Positions 53,025 through 62,264 of a stretch of 64,000 nucleotides of DNA are shown here, in pieces. The translations under genes were made by a program, and so were the position numbers. The DNA comes from SLST01 sp964458555 (GTDB taxonomy: Bacteria > Spirochaetota > Spirochaetia > DSM-27196 > SLST01), in NCBI GenBank assembly GCA_964458555.1, contig CAYWJH010000007.1:6410-70409 (forward strand), written 5' to 3'. Under the pieces are notes generated by a model. That model made no database searches and was not told where the DNA came from. It worked only from the letters and a program-made list of their open reading frames with translations. Each line of letters begins with the position of its first letter. Position 1 is the stretch's first letter.

Positions 53025-53519
53025 CTACTCGTCCTCCAGCCTCGCGAGCTCGCGCAGCTCGTCGACGAAGGCAGCGTGGGCCGTGATTACGCCCTCCACC
53101 GCCGGTTCGACGTGGTCCTGCGCGATCATGAGCTTGCGTGGATCCAGACCCGAGTCGTAGATGTGGCGAAAGGCGTGGCGGAACCGGCGCAGCTCGTCGA
53201 CGTGCCGGGTCAGCTCGAGCGACCAGACCCGCGGCCGAATCTCCGGCACCTCCACCGCCATCCGCTGAACGACCGAGCGGTGCCACGAGCGCTCGTTCAG
53301 GTGGTTCTCGAACGCCTTCGCGATGCGCAGCGCGTACCCCTCGATCGCGCTGTAGAGATTGTGAATCGTGTAGCCGACCGCCGCGTAGTCGTACTCGGAC
53401 TGCTGCGAGGCGCGAAGGCGTTCGAGAGCCTGCCGATTCGTCTCAGCCAGTCTGCGGATAAGCACGAGATCGAGCTCCAGCTCTCCGATCAGGTCAAACA
53501 GCTCCTCACCCGTCGGCAC
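53025..53519 (-). CDS. HEPN-domain toxin, HepT-like
   Basis: 164 residues from a GTG at 53519. All-helical; near residue 120 it contains RHAFRHIY, exactly the RX4HXY motif of HepT-type HEPN ribonucleases. The YAAVGYTIHNLYSAIEGYALRI helix fits the four-helix HEPN core. It overlaps the nucleotidyltransferase end by 14 bases, forming a HepT/MntA-type module with the antitoxin gene first. Confidence 0.8.
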   Translation of the reverse strand: MPTGEELFDLIGELELDLVLIRRLAETNRQALERLRASQQSEYDYAAVGYTIHNLYSAIEGYALRIAKAFENHLNERSWHRSVVQRMAVEVPEIRPRVWSLELTRHVDELRRFRHAFRHIYDSGLDPRKLMIAQDHVEPAVEGVITAHAAFVDELRELARLEDE

Positions 53520-53895
53520 GATACACCTCCACACCGTGGCGCTCGACGGCATCGCGGACGTAGTCGGAGCACCACGTGAGATCGACGAGATCCACGTCGA
53601 AGCTCGAATCGAGCGCGACGTCGAGCAGATCGCCGTAGCGATCGGAGTCCACCGCGAGGTCGATGTCGAAGCCGGGCCGCTTCACGCGCCCGCGCGCGAT
53701 CGAGCCGAAGAGAACGACCCGGCGGAGCCCCGGATCGCGGGCCCGGAACGCCACGACGAGCCGATCGACCTCCGCGCGTGCCTCCCGCAGGCGCACCTCG
53801 ATCAGCCGCGCGCGTTCGACGCGGTCGCGCTCGGCGCGTCGCCGGGCGCGCACAGCGATCGCGCGCAGCTTGTCATGCTCCGTCTTGTCGCTCAT
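53506..53895 (-). CDS. MntA-like nucleotidyltransferase antitoxin
   Basis: 129 residues from the ATG at 53895 (GGTGG ribosome site); a GTG at 53907 is an alternative. A long basic N-terminal helix (about 1-50) precedes the nucleotidyltransferase core VVLFGSIARGRVKRPGFDID, which has eleven rather than ten residues between GS and DXD. A further Asp occurs in SFDVDLVDLTW. MntA antitoxins AMPylate HepT. The extra residue makes activity worth checking. Confidence 0.8.
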   Translation of the reverse strand: MSDKTEHDKLRAIAVRARRRAERDRVERARLIEVRLREARAEVDRLVVAFRARDPGLRRVVLFGSIARGRVKRPGFDIDLAVDSDRYGDLLDVALDSSFDVDLVDLTWCSDYVRDAVERHGVEVYRADG

Positions 53896-53929
53896 CGCGT
53901 GTTCCACCCCGTCACACTACCACCTTCGC

Positions 53930-55054
53930 CTACTCCCCCACCAGATCGCCCATCCCCGCCGCCTTCGCGGTCTCCACCGCCTCCTTCACGAGCTGGCTCT
54001 CGCCGCGTCGGCAGACGAGCACGCGCCCGTTCTTCACGACGACGTGCAGATCGTTCACCCCGCAGAGCGCGACCGGCAGGTCGGAGTCGATGTGGTTCCC
54101 GGAGCTCTCGATCTCCACGATCGACGCCGCGCCGGGCGCGGTCGCACGGTCGGGCGACGGCGAGAGGCTCGCCGCCTCGTCCCAGCTCCCCACGTCGCTC
54201 CACGCGAAGCTCGCCGGCACGACCGCAACCCGCTCGCTCTTCTCCAGGAGCGCGTAGTCGATGCTCGCCTTCGGCAACGACTCGTACACCGATGCGAGCG
54301 CGTCCGGATCGGCGGCGCGCGATCCGTCGCTTCGGGATTCCAGGCCGATGCGGCCCGAACGCCCGAATACCCGCGCGATCTCCGGCGCGTGCTCGGCGAG
54401 CTCGTCGGCGAAGCGGCCGGCGGTGAACGCGAACATCCCGGCGTTCCAGTAGAAGTTCCCGCGGCGCAGGTACTCCTCGGCGGTCTCGCGGTCCGGCTTC
54501 TCGCGGAAGGCGTCCACCACGAGCCCGGTGGCGAGCCCGGCGCCGGCCTGGATGTAGCCGTAGCCGGTCTCCGGCCTCGTGGGCGCGATCCCGAAGGTGA
54601 CGAGGTACCCCTCGCCGGCGAGCTGCACGGCGAGCCCGGCGTCGGCGGCGAAGCGGTCGACCGGCTCGATCACGTGGTCGGCGGTGAGCACGAGCACCGA
54701 CGCGTCGGGCGGATGCTCCTGCGCGATCCAGCGCACCCCCAGCGCGATCGCCGGCGCGGTGTTGCGCCCGACCGGCTCGGGGAGGTAGACGACGCGAGAG
54801 AGGAGGTCGGGGGTGGCGAGCTCGCGCACGTGCTCGGCGATGGGCTCCACGTGGTCGCGATGGGTAACGACGACGATGGGCCCCTCGGGCGTCGCCGCGA
54901 GCGCGCGGAGGACCGCCTGCTGGACGAGGCTGGGCGGGCGGCCGTCCGCGCCGGCCGAACCGATGCGCATGAGCTGCTTGGGCGCGCTGGGGATGGAGGC
55001 CGGCCAGAGCCGCGTTCCCGACCCTCCGGCCATGATGATCGTTGCGTCAGCCAT
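53930..55054 (-). CDS. manC: Mannose-1-phosphate guanylyltransferase
   Basis: 374 residues. Makes GDP-mannose from mannose-1-phosphate and GTP. The nucleotidyltransferase signature MAGGSGTRLWPASIPSAPKQ lies at residues 8-27; LTADHVIEP, FREKPDRETA (the FVEKP motif) and NAGMFAF follow, with a left-handed helix tail. It lacks the C-terminal isomerase domain of the longer bifunctional type. TATAGT lies 6 bases before the start, facing the ilvE promoter. Confidence 0.92.
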   Translation of the reverse strand: MADATIIMAGGSGTRLWPASIPSAPKQLMRIGSAGADGRPPSLVQQAVLRALAATPEGPIVVVTHRDHVEPIAEHVRELATPDLLSRVVYLPEPVGRNTAPAIALGVRWIAQEHPPDASVLVLTADHVIEPVDRFAADAGLAVQLAGEGYLVTFGIAPTRPETGYGYIQAGAGLATGLVVDAFREKPDRETAEEYLRRGNFYWNAGMFAFTAGRFADELAEHAPEIARVFGRSGRIGLESRSDGSRAADPDALASVYESLPKASIDYALLEKSERVAVVPASFAWSDVGSWDEAASLSPSPDRATAPGAASIVEIESSGNHIDSDLPVALCGVNDLHVVVKNGRVLVCRRGESQLVKEAVETAKAAGMGDLVGE

Positions 55055-55070
55055 GCTCCTACTATATCAT
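55042..55070 (+). promoter_or_regulatory. Promoter of ilvE, probably leaderless
   Basis: TTGCGT (55042-55047), 17-base spacer, TATCAT (55065-55070), then 7 bases to the ATG at 55078. The region overlaps the manC start, so the divergent promoters interlock. Confidence 0.45.
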
Positions 55071-55077
55071 GTTCGCC

Positions 55078-56172
55078 ATGGCTAGCAGTTTCACCCTGGC
55101 GATGTACCCGTGGGTCTACAAGGCGCAGTATCAGGACGACGGCTCGTGGACCGAGACGTACGACGAGAAGCCGCACAAGTCTCCCACCGAGGAGGCGGCG
55201 CTCCCGCCCGAAAAGCGGCGGGCGCTCCAGGGGTCGCGGAACTCGTTCCCCGAGCTGCCGCTCGTGAACTACACGACGCAGTACGGGATGGGCTGCTTCG
55301 AAGGGCTGAAGGCGTTCCCGCAGAAAGACGGCTCGCTGGCGATCTTCCGACCGGACGAGAACGGCGTGCGCATGGCCCGATCGATGGAGGGGCTCCTGAT
55401 GCCCGTGTATCCGGCCGATCTCTTCGTCGAGGCGTGCGTCGAAGCAACGCGTCGCAACCACCGCCTGGGCTTCTCGCCGGACTACGACCCGGCGTGGGAG
55501 AAGACCGACTTCGTCGACGGCCACTCGATCTACATCCGGCCGTTCAGCTACTCGGAGCCGGGGATCGGGCTGAACCTCTCGTCGAAGCCGTGGGTCGTCA
55601 TGGTCGAGACCGAGGTGGGAAGCTACTTCGACCCGGAGGCCGACGCGAAGGCGATCACGACCGACAAGGTCCGTGCGACCCCCGGCGGCACCGGCTGGAT
55701 CAAGTGCGACGCCAACTACGTCATCCCCACCCTGACGAAGAAATCGGTCCAGAAGCAGGGCTACATGGAGGCGATCTTCCTCGACGCGGCCGAACAGCGC
55801 TACGTCGAAGAGGGGTCGAGCTGCAACGTCTTCTTCCTGCTGTCGAACGGCACGCTCGTCACGCCGTCGCTCGAGGACACGGTCCTGCCCGGCATCAACC
55901 GCAAGAGCGTCGTCGACATCGCGCGCTCGAAGGGCGTGAAGGTCGAGGAGCGCCGCGTGCCCATCGACGAAGTGATGGACGACGCGGTCGAGTGCTTCGT
56001 GACCGGCACCGCCGCCGGCGTGGCGTACCTCGAATCGATCGAGCACCACGGGACGACGCGCGTCTTCCGCGACGGCAAGGTGGGCGAGCTCACCCACGAG
56101 CTGCGCTCGACGCTCAAGGGCATCCAGTACGGCACGGTCGAAGACGGCTTCGGCTGGATGGTGCCGGTGTAG
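55078..56172 (+). CDS. ilvE: Branched-chain amino acid aminotransferase
   Basis: 364-residue class IV PLP aminotransferase; final step of leucine, isoleucine and valine synthesis. YGMGCFEGLKAFPQKDG, the Arg of RPFSY, the PLP Lys within TGWIKCDANYV, EEGSSCNVFFLL and PGINRKSVVDIA are all family marks. Length fits the IlvE type II form of about 360 residues. An ATG at 55069 would add three residues; 55078 fits the promoter better. Confidence 0.93.
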   Translation: MASSFTLAMYPWVYKAQYQDDGSWTETYDEKPHKSPTEEAALPPEKRRALQGSRNSFPELPLVNYTTQYGMGCFEGLKAFPQKDGSLAIFRPDENGVRMARSMEGLLMPVYPADLFVEACVEATRRNHRLGFSPDYDPAWEKTDFVDGHSIYIRPFSYSEPGIGLNLSSKPWVVMVETEVGSYFDPEADAKAITTDKVRATPGGTGWIKCDANYVIPTLTKKSVQKQGYMEAIFLDAAEQRYVEEGSSCNVFFLLSNGTLVTPSLEDTVLPGINRKSVVDIARSKGVKVEERRVPIDEVMDDAVECFVTGTAAGVAYLESIEHHGTTRVFRDGKVGELTHELRSTLKGIQYGTVEDGFGWMVPV

Positions 56173-58919
56173 TCAGAACACCAGGTCGTCGAGGTCCTCG
56201 GGGATATCGTTGTAGATCTGCATCTTGTACTCGGGCCGCGGGTAGAGCGCCTCGCGCTGGTTGAGGTAGGCGAGATCGACGGCGTCCGACCGTGAGAGCG
56301 TGGCCGGGTCGCGCTGATAGTTCTCGGCGAGCTCGGTCGATTGCGTGAAGTAGACGAGGCTCTGCGAGTACTTGTCGGGGTCGCTGTTCTGCTCGGAGAG
56401 CTCATAGAGCGCGACGCCGAGGTTGTTGTACCCGCGGAAGAGGTACTCGATGACCGACTGGTGCTCGGGGTCCTCGTCGACGAGCAGGTTCCGGATGCTG
56501 TCGCGCTGCCGCTCGGCGCGGTCGATGAGCTCGCGGTAGTACGCCTCCGAGGCGAAGTAGGTGGCGCGGCGAAAGTGCGTATTCGCGGTCGCCCACAGGA
56601 GCGCGTTCGTCTCCGCGGCGGGGTCGTCTGCGGCCGCGCGGAACTCGGCGAGCGCCTCCTCCAGTCGTCCGCCACGGTAGTGGACGAAGCCCTGTTTGTA
56701 GTCGAGGTCCGAGCTGCCGTAGCCGGCGGCCTCCGCGTTGTCGAACTGGGCGAGCGCCCGCTCGTACTCCCGCCCCACGTAGTAGAAGACGTCCCCGAGC
56801 CGGGCGTAGGCACGGGCGAGCTCGGGGTCGGGGCCCAGGATGCGGCGCTCGCGGCCCCGCTCGTAGAGCTCGATCGCGCGCGTGAACTGCTCCTGCGCGT
56901 CGAGGTAGTTGCCCGCGTCGTACTCGTTCTCGCCCATGCGCGTGTGCGTGTCGACGAGCATCGCGCGCCGCTCGGCGGTAAACGGCTGCGCGTCGGCGAG
57001 CAGCCGCCGGGCCGTGTCGAGCGCGAGCTCCTCCTCCCCGAAGGCCGATATCTCGCGGTAGTAGCGCGCGAGGTGGTAGTGGAGCTCGGGAACGGTCCGA
57101 TCGACCTCGAAGGCGCGGAAGATCACGTCCTCCACGTCGCCGAGCAGATCGTTGTCGATGAGGTACCCGGCGAGCTCGGCGTAGATCTCCGGGTTGATCT
57201 GAGCCCGCGGGTCGTTCTGGAACGCGGTTTTGATCGCGATGACCTCGTCCAGGTTGTCGGTCGCGATGAAGTAGCGCAGCATCCGGAAGAGGAGCTCGTC
57301 GGTCTGGCCGTACTGCTCCATGAGCCGCGCGTACGCCAGGCGCGCGTCCTCGTACCGAGCCGGATCGTCCTCCGCCCAGCGCATAGAGTTGTCTCCGAGC
57401 GCGAGGCGGGCGTCGTAGTCGTTGGTGTCGCGGAAGAGCAGGAGGTTGATGAGCCGGTCGGCGCGCTCGTAGTTGCCGAGCATGCGCGACTCGAGCTCGG
57501 CGAACTCGAGCACGCCGCGCTTGGGAAGCGGATGGTTGGCGACGATCGGCGCGTAGGTCCGGCCGGCGAGCGCCTCGAGCGCGATCTCTCGCACGGCGGG
57601 GTCGCGGCCGAAGAGCAGCTCTTCGTACTTCTCCTGCGCGAGGGTGTACTCGCGCTCGGCCTCGAAGGCGTCGGCGTACTCGTAGTACCAGTCGCTGTCG
57701 GGCCAGACCTCCCACGCGCGGTCGAAGGTCTGGTTGCCGAGCGAGTACTGATCGGCCTCGATGAGCTCGATTCCCTCGCGGTAGAGCGAGCCCGCGAACA
57801 GCGGTCGGAACACGAGGTGGTAGCCGGCGAGCGCGAGCCCGGAGGCGAGGACGATGAAGACCACCGCGAGGCGGACGATGGGCCAGATGTTCTCGCGGAA
57901 CTGGTAGAGGAAGCTCTCGCGCTCGCGCTCGAACTCCTCGCCGCTGCGCTTCTCGTAGCCGCGCGGGATGCGCATACGCCGGCCGACGATCCGACTCACG
58001 AAGTCGGCGACGTCCTGCGCCGCCTCGCCGGCGACGAGCATCCGCACGAGCTTCTCGACGTCGTCGGTCGAGCCCTTCGCCTCGGCGATGACGCGCTCGA
58101 CCTCCTGCTTCAGATTGAGCGGCAGCGACGCGACGGTGCGCTGCATGCGCTCGAACTCGTCGTCGGAGAGCCGAAACTCGCCCGGCGCCCCCGACGGCTC
58201 GGGTTCGCCCGGCGAGACCTCCGGCACGTTGATCGCCGGGTTCAGCTCCTCCTCGCTCGGACCCTCCTCGAGGACGCCGAACTCGGCGCCGAAATCGCCG
58301 AGGCTGAACTCGTCGAGGTCTTCCTCGCCGACCTTGTCGAGCTCGCCGAACTCCTCGGCCTCGCCCTCCGCGCCGGGCACCGCCGGCTCCTCGAAGCTGA
58401 ACTCGTCTTCGCCACCGAAGGCCTCTTCGCCCTCCTCGTCGGAGAACTCGAACCCGCCCAGGTCGTCGAAATCGGCCTCGCCCGCTTCCTCGGCCGGCGC
58501 TTCCGCCGTGGGGGCGGCCTCCGGGCCGCCCGGCTCCTCGGCGCCCGGCTCCTCGNNNNNNNNNNNNNNNNNNNNNNNNNNNNNNNNNNNNNNNNNNNNN
58601 NNNNNNNNNNNNNNNNNNNNNNNNNNNNNNNNNNNNNNNNNNNNNNNNNNNNNNNCTCCTCGCCGGGTTCCTCCTCGGCGCCCGCCGCCTCGGCGAGCAG
58701 CTCCGAGAAGTCCGGCGGCGCCTGATCGGTGGGTTCGGGGGTCGGTTCCTCGGAGGCCTCGCCGGTATCCGAGAGCAGCGAGGAGAGATCCTCGTCCAGA
58801 CCGGCTTCGGGCACGGGAACGTCCTCGAGCTCCTCGCCCCATTCGCGGACGACTTCGGGCTCGCTTCCCATTGAGACCAGGCGCTGGTTGAACTGGCGAA
58901 TGTCCTGGAGGGACGGCAT
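56173..58919 (-). CDS. Large TPR membrane protein, possibly flagellar-collar FlcA-like (contains assembly gap)
   Basis: About 880 residues apart from the gap. It starts MPSLQDIRQFNQRLVSMGSE, then an acidic Pro/Glu-rich region interrupted by the N run; frames before and after the gap differ only because the run is an arbitrary length. A transmembrane helix follows (WPIVRLAVVFIVLASGLALAGYHLVF). The rest, about 550 residues, is a TPR array with clear repeats (ARAYARLGDVFYYVGREYER, FRGYNNLGVALYELSEQ). The architecture resembles the spirochaete collar protein FlcA (BB0326); this is from memory. Confidence 0.6.
58556..58655. other. Assembly gap of 100 N
   Basis: Exactly 100 N, a conventional placeholder length. 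It lies in a Glu/Pro-rich low-complexity coding region (repeated gaggagccgggc-like units on the minus strand), which explains the assembly break. Confidence 0.99.
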
Positions 58920-59002
58920 ACCTGTTACGATTGTCGGCTATTCTGGTCGAGCGTTAAGGCGCAAGCCGATCTCTGTCGATTTACTAAGTGTACCATACGA
59001 AC

Positions 59003-59704
59003 ATGTGGAGAAAACGAATACCCCTGGTCACGATCGCCATCCTGCTCACGTTCTCCGCCGGCGCCCAGGATCTGGGCGTCTCGCTCGAGGTGGGCAGCGT
59101 CGAGCACGCCTCCGCACCCCGCGTTCTCGGCGACCACCTCCTGTTCACCTACGCCTTCGAGCCGGACCGCCACGACGGCCGCATCCACGCGGTGGAGATC
59201 GCCTTCGCGCACGAGGACTTCAACCGTCTCTACGCCTTCGAACGCAACGCCAACGACGTCTACGTCTTCCTCTACGACGTCCCGCCGGAGCTCGACGAGG
59301 TCCGCTACCGCCTCGTGGTCGACGGCATCTGGACGACCGATCCCCAGAATCCGGACCGCGTCGTGGACCGATGGGGGGTCGCGCTCTCGCGAACCGTCGT
59401 CCCGCGCGTCGAACGGACGGCCACGCGCGCGCCGATCACCTACCCGGACGGCACCGTCGAGTTCGTGGTCACCGCCCCGCCGGGGAGCAGCGTCTCGGTC
59501 GTCGGCAGCTTCAACGGGTGGGATCCGTTCATGACACCGCTTCGAGAAGCGAGCCCCGGTCGCTTCTCTCGCCGCCTACGTCTCGGAACAGGCGAACATC
59601 TTTACTATTATGTAGTAGATGGACTCAGAGTTCCCGACCCGAAGAACGAGCGACGACGATGGCACTCGAGCGGTCTCGTCGTAAGCGTCGTCTCGCTCGA
59701 CTGA
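59003..59704 (+). CDS. Secreted protein with C-terminal CBM48-like domain
   Basis: 233 residues with a signal peptide (1-23, ending SAGAQ). The C-terminal eighty residues match the glycogen-recognition E-set fold of CBM48/AMPK-beta: VEFVVTAPPGSSVSVVGSFN, GWDPFMTPLREAS, RFSRRLRLGTGEHLYYYVVDG. The N-terminal region (30-130) contains a similar strand pattern and may be a second E-set unit (VYVFLYDVPPELDEVRYRLVVDG). No catalytic domain. Carbohydrate or protein binding at the envelope is likely. Confidence 0.75.
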   Translation: MWRKRIPLVTIAILLTFSAGAQDLGVSLEVGSVEHASAPRVLGDHLLFTYAFEPDRHDGRIHAVEIAFAHEDFNRLYAFERNANDVYVFLYDVPPELDEVRYRLVVDGIWTTDPQNPDRVVDRWGVALSRTVVPRVERTATRAPITYPDGTVEFVVTAPPGSSVSVVGSFNGWDPFMTPLREASPGRFSRRLRLGTGEHLYYYVVDGLRVPDPKNERRRWHSSGLVVSVVSLD

Positions 59705-60135
59705 GCACGGCGGCGCTCCTCGCCGCACTCGCCGGCCTCGCGCTCACCAGCTGCACGGACACCCGCACGCTCGGCTGGAGCGACCCGGAGAGCGGCGCCC
59801 GCGTCTCCTCGCTCGAGCTTGACGCCGGCACAGGCGCGATCAGCGTCAACGTCGAGCTCCCACCCGGCTACGAGGCGGCAGACGACTTCGTGCAGCGCGC
59901 GACGCTCCGCTCTGCCGACGGCGAGCACACCGATACGCAGAGCGGCCTCGATCGCGCCTTCCGCCTCGAGCGGCCCTCCGCCGGCGCGCCCGCCGCCACG
60001 ATCGAGCTCATGCTCGGATTCTGCAAATCGGACGTGAAGGAGGTCTGCTACGTCGACACGGCGACGCTGCCGGTCCAGCCCGGCGGCGACACGGGCGCCG
60101 CGGCGCTCGTCTACGCTCCGGAAGCGCCGAGATGA
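59659..60135 (+). CDS. Putative lipoprotein of unknown function
   Basis: 158 residues overlapping the CBM48-like gene by 46 bases. A basic N terminus (SRRKRR) and a hydrophobic stretch end in lipobox ALTSC (Cys32). The mature part is beta-like, with ISVNVELPPGYEAADDFVQ and a Cys pair in GFCKSDVKEVCYVD. Not recognised. Its stop overlaps the next start as ATGA. Confidence 0.65.
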   Translation: MALERSRRKRRLARLSTAALLAALAGLALTSCTDTRTLGWSDPESGARVSSLELDAGTGAISVNVELPPGYEAADDFVQRATLRSADGEHTDTQSGLDRAFRLERPSAGAPAATIELMLGFCKSDVKEVCYVDTATLPVQPGGDTGAAALVYAPEAPR

Positions 60136-60392
60136 TCGACTACCTGCGCGGCAACGGCTTCGTGGGCAAGCCGGCCCCGTCGGTCTACCAGCGTGCGCTG
60201 GACGAACTGGAGATCCGGGCGAATACGACACTCTTTGTGGACGACATGGTAGAATACCTGCTACCGTTTCGAGATCTCGGTGGTAACGTCGTCCACGTGA
60301 CGGCTTCGGGCGCATCTGACGCGGAGATCCCCTCGATCGAGGCGCTGCGGGATCTGGTGCCCATCATCTACCCCAGCAGGAGCAGAGGATGA
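60132..60392 (+). CDS. HAD-superfamily C-terminal fragment
   Basis: 86 residues. Contains motif III (Lys of GKPAPSVYQRAL) and motif IV (FVDDMVEYLLPFRDLGG) of HAD subfamily IA, but lacks the N-terminal half with motif I (nucleophile Asp) and the cap. So it cannot be a complete phosphatase. It is joined by ATGA overlaps to both neighbours, which argues that it is translated rather than random debris. Confidence 0.7.
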   Translation: MIDYLRGNGFVGKPAPSVYQRALDELEIRANTTLFVDDMVEYLLPFRDLGGNVVHVTASGASDAEIPSIEALRDLVPIIYPSRSRG

Positions 60393-61288
60393 AACCAGAA
60401 GTACTTGGACCCATTCGCGAGCAGTTCGGCGAGCACGCGTTGGCGATGCGGGCGCACTCGAAGCAGCCGCGTACGATCACGCCGGACAACGTCTACCAGG
60501 AGGCGAACGAGGCCAATCGGCAGCTCATCAACGACATCCTCGACACGCTCGTCCTTCCCGGAAGCGGCGTCCTCCAGCAGGAGCACGTGATCGAGCTCGC
60601 CGAGCGCTCGCAGAACGGCCAGTCGTGCCTCATCCTCATGGAGCACTACTCGAACTTCGACATCCCGGCGTTCTACTACCTGCTCGAACAGGCGGGGCTC
60701 AAGCACATCGCCGACCGGATCGTCGCGATCGCCGGGATGAAGCTCAACGAGGAGAGCGAGTTCGTGAACGCGTTCGCGGAGGCGTACACGCGCCTCGTGA
60801 TCTACCCCTCGCGCAGCCTGCTCAGGCACACCGACGAGGAACGGATCGTGCAGGAGCGCTCGCGCAGCTCGCATATCAACATGGCCGCGACGAGGCAGAT
60901 GATCCGCCTCAAGCACGAGGGTCGGCTCGTCCTCGTCTTTCCGTCCGGGACAAGGTACCGCGAGGGACAGCCGGACACGAAACGCGGCGTCAAGGAAGTC
61001 GACTCGTACCTCAAGCTCTTCGACTACGCGGTGCTCGTGGGCATCGCCGGCAACGTGCTGCGAATCCACCCGAGCGGCGACATGAGCAAGGACCTCGTCA
61101 CGCGCGACCTCGTCCTCCTGAACGTGTCGCAGCCGTTCAGCTGCCGGGAGTTCCGCGAGACCGCCCGCGCGAATACGCCGAAGGACGTGGACCCCAAGCA
61201 GTACGCCGCGGACCGCGTGATGGAAGACCTCGCGAAGGTGCACGAAGAAACCGAGCGCGAGCGCGAGCGCCGGCTCAGCGAGGACTGA
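60389..61288 (+). CDS. PlsC-like acyltransferase
   Basis: 299 residues. The acyltransferase motif I HYSNFD (the HX4D pair) occurs near residue 86, and motif III is VFPSGTRYREG, in which Ser replaces the usual Glu of FPEGT. The helical N terminus and charged C-terminal tail lack transmembrane segments, recalling the soluble glycerol-3-phosphate acyltransferase type. Probably acylates glycerol-3-phosphate or lysophosphatidate at the membrane surface. It overlaps the HAD fragment by 4 bases. Confidence 0.78.
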   Translation: MKPEVLGPIREQFGEHALAMRAHSKQPRTITPDNVYQEANEANRQLINDILDTLVLPGSGVLQQEHVIELAERSQNGQSCLILMEHYSNFDIPAFYYLLEQAGLKHIADRIVAIAGMKLNEESEFVNAFAEAYTRLVIYPSRSLLRHTDEERIVQERSRSSHINMAATRQMIRLKHEGRLVLVFPSGTRYREGQPDTKRGVKEVDSYLKLFDYAVLVGIAGNVLRIHPSGDMSKDLVTRDLVLLNVSQPFSCREFRETARANTPKDVDPKQYAADRVMEDLAKVHEETERERERRLSED

Positions 61289-61334
61289 CGCGGCTACCGG
61301 CGGCGTCTCGCCGCGGCGCGCGGCGCCAGCCCCC

Positions 61335-62264
61335 CTACCCCACCTCAGCGCGGTGCCACTTGTCCACATCGAGCCGGAGGACGGTACTCGACCGTTCCAG
61401 TCCGTAGCCGGTGAAGCTCGGCTCCAAGTCGAGTGAGGCGCCGTAGAGCGCGAGCTGGATCTCGCTCACGCGCTCGTCGTGGGCCCGGTGACAGAAGGTC
61501 TCGAAGAGCTCGCGCGCGAGTCCGAAGCCCCGGAACTCGGGCACGGTGTAGATCTGCTGGACGAAGGCGACGGAGACGTCGTCGCGGCGGCGCACGACGG
61601 CCCAGAGGAAGCCGGCGAAGTCGCCACCCTGCGTCTCGGTGACGAGCACGCGGCTTCGGCGGTCGCCGGGGTCTGGCGTGCCCGCCCTCGCCTCCTCGCG
61701 GTAGATCGCTACGCTGCGCGCATCGGTATCCGGGAAGACTTCTTCGAAGGCCGCCTCGTCGAGCTCGTGGATGCGTTCTATGTCCGTCGCCGCGGCCGGA
61801 CGAAAGACGAAGTCGTCTTCGAGCAGCTGACGGGTCTCGGTCTCGGTGAGCGTGGCCTCGAGGCGCTCGAGCCCTTCGCGCTCGCGCATCTCGTTGAACC
61901 ACTCGGTTACGAGCTCGCGTATGCGGCGGTCCTTGAACGCGAACCACATCCGCTCGATCTCGCGCCGCTCGCGCACGGTGTCCTTGAACTGCCGGAAGAC
62001 GCCTCGGCCGGAGGCAAGGATCGACCGCAGCCGCTCGCGGTAGATGGGGTTGTGCAGCGTCGCGACGAACTGTTCCATGAGGTTGTAGCCGTCGACGCTG
62101 CGCCACTCGGGCAGGTCGAGGTACCGATCCTCCTCCGGGCCCGCGTCGTCGGCGGGGATGACCGTGCCGTCTTCGGTGTCGAGCACGAACTCGCGTTCCT
62201 GGTTCTCCATGCCGAAGATGATCTGGTCGACGATCTCTCGGGTGAGATGCAGCGACTCGTTCAT
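61335..62264 (-). CDS. UPF0158-GNAT fusion protein
   Basis: 309 residues. The N-terminal 145 residues fit UPF0158: EFVLDTEDGTV, MEQFVATLHNPIYRERLRSIL, ASGRGVFRQFKDTVRE and MWFAFKDRRIRELVTEWFNE. The C-terminal part (about 155-305) is a GNAT acetyltransferase with VQQIYTVPEFRGFGLARELFE as the acetyl-CoA loop (Q/R-x-x-G-x-G/A). Substrate unknown. The start overlaps the proS stop as ATGA, so it is translated with prolyl-tRNA synthetase. Confidence 0.8.
   Translation of the reverse strand: MNESLHLTREIVDQIIFGMENQEREFVLDTEDGTVIPADDAGPEEDRYLDLPEWRSVDGYNLMEQFVATLHNPIYRERLRSILASGRGVFRQFKDTVRERREIERMWFAFKDRRIRELVTEWFNEMREREGLERLEATLTETETRQLLEDDFVFRPAAATDIERIHELDEAAFEEVFPDTDARSVAIYREEARAGTPDPGDRRSRVLVTETQGGDFAGFLWAVVRRRDDVSVAFVQQIYTVPEFRGFGLARELFETFCHRAHDERVSEIQLALYGASLDLEPSFTGYGLERSSTVLRLDVDKWHRAEVG

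Noticed and set aside
58242..58900. Two separate genes on either side of the N run
   Set aside because: The acidic Pro/Glu-rich composition is continuous across the gap and frames differ only because the run is an arbitrary 100 bases; one gene is more likely.
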